Below, piece after piece: positions 42,329 through 45,006 of a DNA stretch of 45,006 nt. The DNA is taken from NCBI GenBank assembly GCA_945906725.1, contig CAMDRI010000024.1, positions 1 through 45,006 on the forward strand. Reading direction: 5' to 3'. Numbering within the stretch: the stretch's first letter is position 1; every line of letters begins with the position of its first letter. This DNA is from Candidatus Kuenenia stuttgartensis (GTDB lineage Bacteria; Planctomycetota; Planctomycetia; Planctomycetales; Planctomycetaceae). The translations under genes and the position numbers were made by a program. The notes beneath the pieces were generated by a model, which saw only the letters and a list, made by a program, of their open reading frames with translations, ran no database searches and was not told the origin of the DNA.

Positions 42329-42979
42329 ATGATGACCGGCAAATCACACAGCTCCGCGCATTGGGACCAGCGATATCTCCGCGGCGACGCGCCATGGAAT
42401 TCGGGCCTCGTCTCGCGTGAACTTCTCCGCGTTGTGGCGGAGGAACATGTCGCTCCGTGTCGCTCCGTCGAACTCGGCTGTGGTGCCGGGACGAACGTGG
42501 TGCATCTGGCTCAGCAAGGCTTCGATGTCTTGGGCACGGATTGCTCGGCGGTCGCGATCGAACGCGCTCGCACGTTGGCTGTCGAAGCGGGCGTGGTGGT
42601 GCAGTTGGCCGTCGCGGATTTGTGTCGAGCGTCGGATATTCGCGAAGAGATCGGAGATGTCGCGGCGAAGTTCGAACGGCAGTGCTCGTTCGTGTTTGAT
42701 CGGGGCTGCTATCACTGTGCTCGACGCGTGAACTTGGCGGGATTCCTGGAAACAGTGGAATGGCTCGCCGCCCCGAATGCTCGACTGCTGCTGTTGTGCG
42801 GCAACGGGAATGATCCCGCTCAACAGGGGCCGCCAAAAGTGACCGAGGCGGAAATTCGCTCAGAGTGGGGCCCCCTCTTTGAGATCGAATGGATTCGAGA
42901 ATTCCATTTCGAGGATCGAGGCGGAATTCCGGGACCCTTGGGCTGGGTGTGTTGGATGATTCGCCGCTTGACAGCGTGA
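42329..42979 (+). CDS. Class I SAM-dependent methyltransferase, TPMT/TehB-like (216 aa)
   Basis: ATG 42329 follows GAGGAGG. HWDQRYLRGDAPWNSGLVS is the N-terminal signature of thiopurine/tellurite-type methyltransferases. Motif I is SVELGCGAGTNVVHLAQQG (about 46-65), motif II VLGTDCSAVAIERAR, and VFDRGCYHC comes later. The substrate is probably a small thiol, selenium or tellurium compound, or a small aromatic; it cannot be told from sequence. Confidence 0.9.
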   Translation: MMTGKSHSSAHWDQRYLRGDAPWNSGLVSRELLRVVAEEHVAPCRSVELGCGAGTNVVHLAQQGFDVLGTDCSAVAIERARTLAVEAGVVVQLAVADLCRASDIREEIGDVAAKFERQCSFVFDRGCYHCARRVNLAGFLETVEWLAAPNARLLLLCGNGNDPAQQGPPKVTEAEIRSEWGPLFEIEWIREFHFEDRGGIPGPLGWVCWMIRRLTA

Positions 42980-43424
42980 TCAGATACCGAAACGCTCGCG
43001 TCAAAAACTTGAACATTGCATTTCACTTGCTGAAGTCGCGGCCATCGTTTGTGCCGGTCGTATCAGCGGTGGGAGATTCCAGCGACCGCCGTTTGGTTGG
43101 AATCACTTCTGCAAACCGAACCAGGAAGGCACTCGGTATTTCTCACGGCCAATGCGATTTTCTCGCACGAAATCAAAGATTGGATGACTCAGGATTAACC
43201 TGAGTTGCAAAAGACTTGGAAAGAGAACTCCTGCCGAGCGGCCTCCTGCTGCTGTGTGTGCGAGGGGTCAAGAGGAATCTCAACAAATGGTATCCCGGTT
43301 GCTTGATGAGATCGGCAATCTCGCAGTAATTGGAAGAAGTCCAGTCACCGAGAGGCACCCAGGTGATCAGTCCGATCGTCACAGGTGGACTTGGTTGGAC
43401 TTGGTCAAGGATTGGAGCGTGCCC
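42980..43424. other. Gap with a protein-like frame remnant
   Basis: On the plus strand, codons 43073-43198 read EIPATAVWLESLLQTEPGRH, then SVFLTANAIFSHEIKDWMTQ and D before a stop. The frame has no start codon and breaks upstream, so it may be the tail of a lost gene. On the minus strand, 43300-43382 reads IGLITWVPLGDWTSSNYCEI, also protein-like. No repeat or terminator is clear. Confidence 0.35.
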
Positions 43425-43901
43425 ATGCCATGGGAAGAGTTAAAACCGAAGATCGACGAAGTCGAATGTCATGACCCTCAGCCACCAAAGTGGCTCGGTG
43501 AACTGGCCACCCTGGCGAAACAAGCATTCCACTCACAGAGTCAATTAGCGCCGGTCGGCTGTCACTTTCATAGAAATGACGAGGCCGAGACGCCTCAATG
43601 GGAAGTGACGCTGTTCGTTTCGAGCACGGAAGTGTGTGGCGGAGCACGCGACGGACAATGCGTGTTCTCACGCTTCATGGTCGACCTGAGAGAACTGATG
43701 GCGGCCTTTGACGTCGTGGAGAGTTGCTACTGGCAAGCTCAAACGATGACCGATGACGATCAATTGGGACCGCATGTCGGAGTCGAGGGACGATTTCAAG
43801 GCCACTCGGTCTGGTTGCGAATCACCGCTCAACCACCAAGCAAATTTGAACCCGGCCGAGTGTACGATCAAGCCTCGAATGAGTTGCAGAACCGCTGGTA
43901 A
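43425..43901 (+). CDS. Conserved-looking protein of unknown function (158 aa)
   Basis: ATG 43425 (MPWEELKPKIDEVE) has GGAG about 8 bases upstream; the open frame before it has little protein character. The protein is soluble, with acidic and aromatic residues, ending in TMTDDDQLGPHVGVEGRFQG, then HSVWLRITAQPPSKFEPG. I do not recognise a family. A bidirectional terminator lies about 90 bases after its stop. Confidence 0.7.
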   Translation: MPWEELKPKIDEVECHDPQPPKWLGELATLAKQAFHSQSQLAPVGCHFHRNDEAETPQWEVTLFVSSTEVCGGARDGQCVFSRFMVDLRELMAAFDVVESCYWQAQTMTDDDQLGPHVGVEGRFQGHSVWLRITAQPPSKFEPGRVYDQASNELQNRW

Positions 43902-43993
43902 TCTAGACGTTACCAGGCAACTGAGACGTGAGTGTTGCGTAGAGTGGTTTCGCGTCAGTAAATCGTTCTATTGATTGACGCAAACCTGATGAG

Positions 43994-44031
43994 AAAAGGC
44001 CCGACTTCGGAGGGGAAGCCGGGCCTTTTTT
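43994..44031. terminator. Bidirectional rho-independent terminator
   Basis: AAAAGGCCCG with CTTC pairs with GAAG and CGGGCCTTTT (one A-C mismatch), followed by a run of T on the plus strand and AAAA/TTTT on the other. It lies between two convergent genes and fits both. Confidence 0.85.
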
Positions 44032-44058
44032 GTTTGCCGCCCAGGCGACGACGAATCG

Positions 44059-45006
44059 TTATTTCTTCGGCAACTCACGCACGTAAATGTTCTTGAAGTA
44101 CAGCGTATTGCCGTGGTTTTGCAATTCGATCGGGCCGGTCTCGTAGCACGGCTTGTCACGCTCCCAGTAGTTCTCCAGCGTGACGTTGTTGACGACCGTC
44201 TTGCCGTTGAGCGTGATCGTCACCTTGTCGCCGACCATGTGGATGAAGAACGAGTTCCACTGACCGATCGGGTTGTCGGCCTTCGCGTCCGGGAAGCGCG
44301 GGTTCTTGGCATTGTTCCACAAGCTGCCCGAACCCTTCTCGGCACCGTTTCCCAGTTGAGCCTCAGCGCTGGAATCCCAGATTTGAATCTGAGGCGTGCC
44401 GCGAACGTAGATGCCGCTGTCCCCTTTCGGCTCGATCTTCCAATCGCAGTAGAGTTCAAAATCGGCGTAGTCCTTGACCGAGCAGAGGCTTTGGCCCTTG
44501 CCGTCGAAGAGGAGCACTCCGTTCTCGGCGCGCCAGTGAGCCTTCGCGCTCTCGTCGGCTTTGATTTGCTCGGCCGCGATTTGTTCGGCGGTCATCGACT
44601 TCCGCGCTTTGATGTCCCTGACGAGTCCCTGCCAGCCGGTCAAATCCTTGCCGTTGAAGAGTGCGGTGAAACCTTCGGGCGGCGTGTTGTCCGGAGCCGC
44701 CTTCTTGCCGACGGGCTGAGCCTGCTGATCCGCAACGGCGACTTCTTTCGGCTCGACCTTCGTGCCAAACAAGAACACGTTGTCGAAGTTCCCGGTGTCG
44801 TCGAACGTGCCGACGCCGACTTGGCCCCAGGCGAACGTCGTGTCGGTCGCTTCCATGACCGGTTCGGTCATGTTGTCGAAGAAGACCTTGATCGAGCCGC
44901 TCTTCACGTCGCGCGTCAGCCGAGCGTGATGCCAGTCGTCGGTCCAATTCGTCCCGCTGCTGGTCTTGGTCGAGATCTTCTTTCGGTCGGCGTTGTTGAC
45001 GATGAA
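44059..45006 (-). CDS. DUF1080 (3-keto-disaccharide hydrolase-like) protein, C-terminal part
   Basis: The frame is open to the right edge, so the start is missing. The first visible part is the end of a LamG/concanavalin-like domain (DDWHHARLTRD, IKVFFDNMTEPVMEATD, GQVGVGTFDDTGNFDNVFLF). After a linker comes a DUF1080 domain: TPPEGFTALFNGKDLTGWQG, DFELYCDWKIEPKGDSGIYV, QIQIWDSS, WNSFFIHMVGDKVTITLNGK and GPIELQNHGNTLYFKNIYVR. These are family hallmarks. DUF1080 proteins are expanded in planctomycetes and linked to degradation of modified sugars. The enzyme is likely secreted. Confidence 0.93.
   Translation of the reverse strand, partial: FIVNNADRKKISTKTSSGTNWTDDWHHARLTRDVKSGSIKVFFDNMTEPVMEATDTTFAWGQVGVGTFDDTGNFDNVFLFGTKVEPKEVAVADQQAQPVGKKAAPDNTPPEGFTALFNGKDLTGWQGLVRDIKARKSMTAEQIAAEQIKADESAKAHWRAENGVLLFDGKGQSLCSVKDYADFELYCDWKIEPKGDSGIYVRGTPQIQIWDSSAEAQLGNGAEKGSGSLWNNAKNPRFPDAKADNPIGQWNSFFIHMVGDKVTITLNGKTVVNNVTLENYWERDKPCYETGPIELQNHGNTLYFKNIYVRELPKK

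Noticed and set aside
1..45006. CRISPR arrays, tRNA, rRNA, prophage or complete transposons
   Set aside because: No regularly spaced direct repeats, no tRNA-like clover patterns, and no transposase or integrase motifs were recognised by eye on either strand; short RNAs could still be missed.

Overview
The window reads as chromosomal DNA from a member of the Planctomycetota. This rests on what is seen: several secreted or membrane proteins of planctomycete type, a PQQ-like beta-propeller, a DUF1080 (3-keto-disaccharide hydrolase-like) protein, a Ser/Thr kinase with a membrane tail, and intergenic palindromes whose translation gives the SLTLR-like and EYRIPNTE-like strings common in that phylum. 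No rRNA, tRNA, CRISPR array or intact insertion sequence was recognised. Coordinates worked out by hand may be off by one base in places.

Left arm (1-11564), all on the minus strand, so transcription runs from 11564 towards 1. Order in transcription: an LPG-synthase-type membrane protein, S-adenosylmethionine decarboxylase (speD), a DUF4178 zinc-ribbon membrane protein, a 71-residue peptide with a Gly/Ser/Tyr tail, a DUF350 membrane protein, a spermidine-synthase domain fused to a membrane domain, a Tat-exported FAD oxidoreductase with a lipobox, a polytopic His-containing membrane protein, a lipoprotein built of about five similar modules, a secreted protein, and the start of a DisA_N-like (diadenylate cyclase) protein. 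The speD to FAD-oxidase block looks like one membrane-linked polyamine system and is the best candidate for unexplored biology here. Two kinds of palindromic repeat sit in it, one of them inside a coding frame.

Middle (11981-23079): a secreted alpha/beta hydrolase, an ABC exporter with a coiled-coil insert, a convergent transglutaminase membrane protein, three small secreted Cys/Pro/Tyr-rich proteins, and a divergent type IIA topoisomerase A subunit with an altered active-site loop.

Tad/Flp region (23405-28211): a Flp pilin, a broken cpaA prepilin peptidase, a shortened cpaB, an intact-looking secretin (cpaC) and cpaE. No cpaF, tadB or tadC follows. Instead there is a small pseudogene with a stop and a frameshift. 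The locus looks like a pilus system that is decaying or has been split up.

Right arm (28823-45006): an HtrA-like protease divergent from an OmpR-type response regulator and its histidine kinase, a Spy/CpxP-like secreted protein, a PQQ-like propeller, an NlpC/P60-like membrane-anchored protein, QueD, a coiled-coil protein, an FHA-like protein next to a membrane Ser/Thr kinase, an envelope protein, a SAM methyltransferase, a conserved unknown, a bidirectional terminator, and the C-terminal part of a DUF1080 protein running off the right edge.
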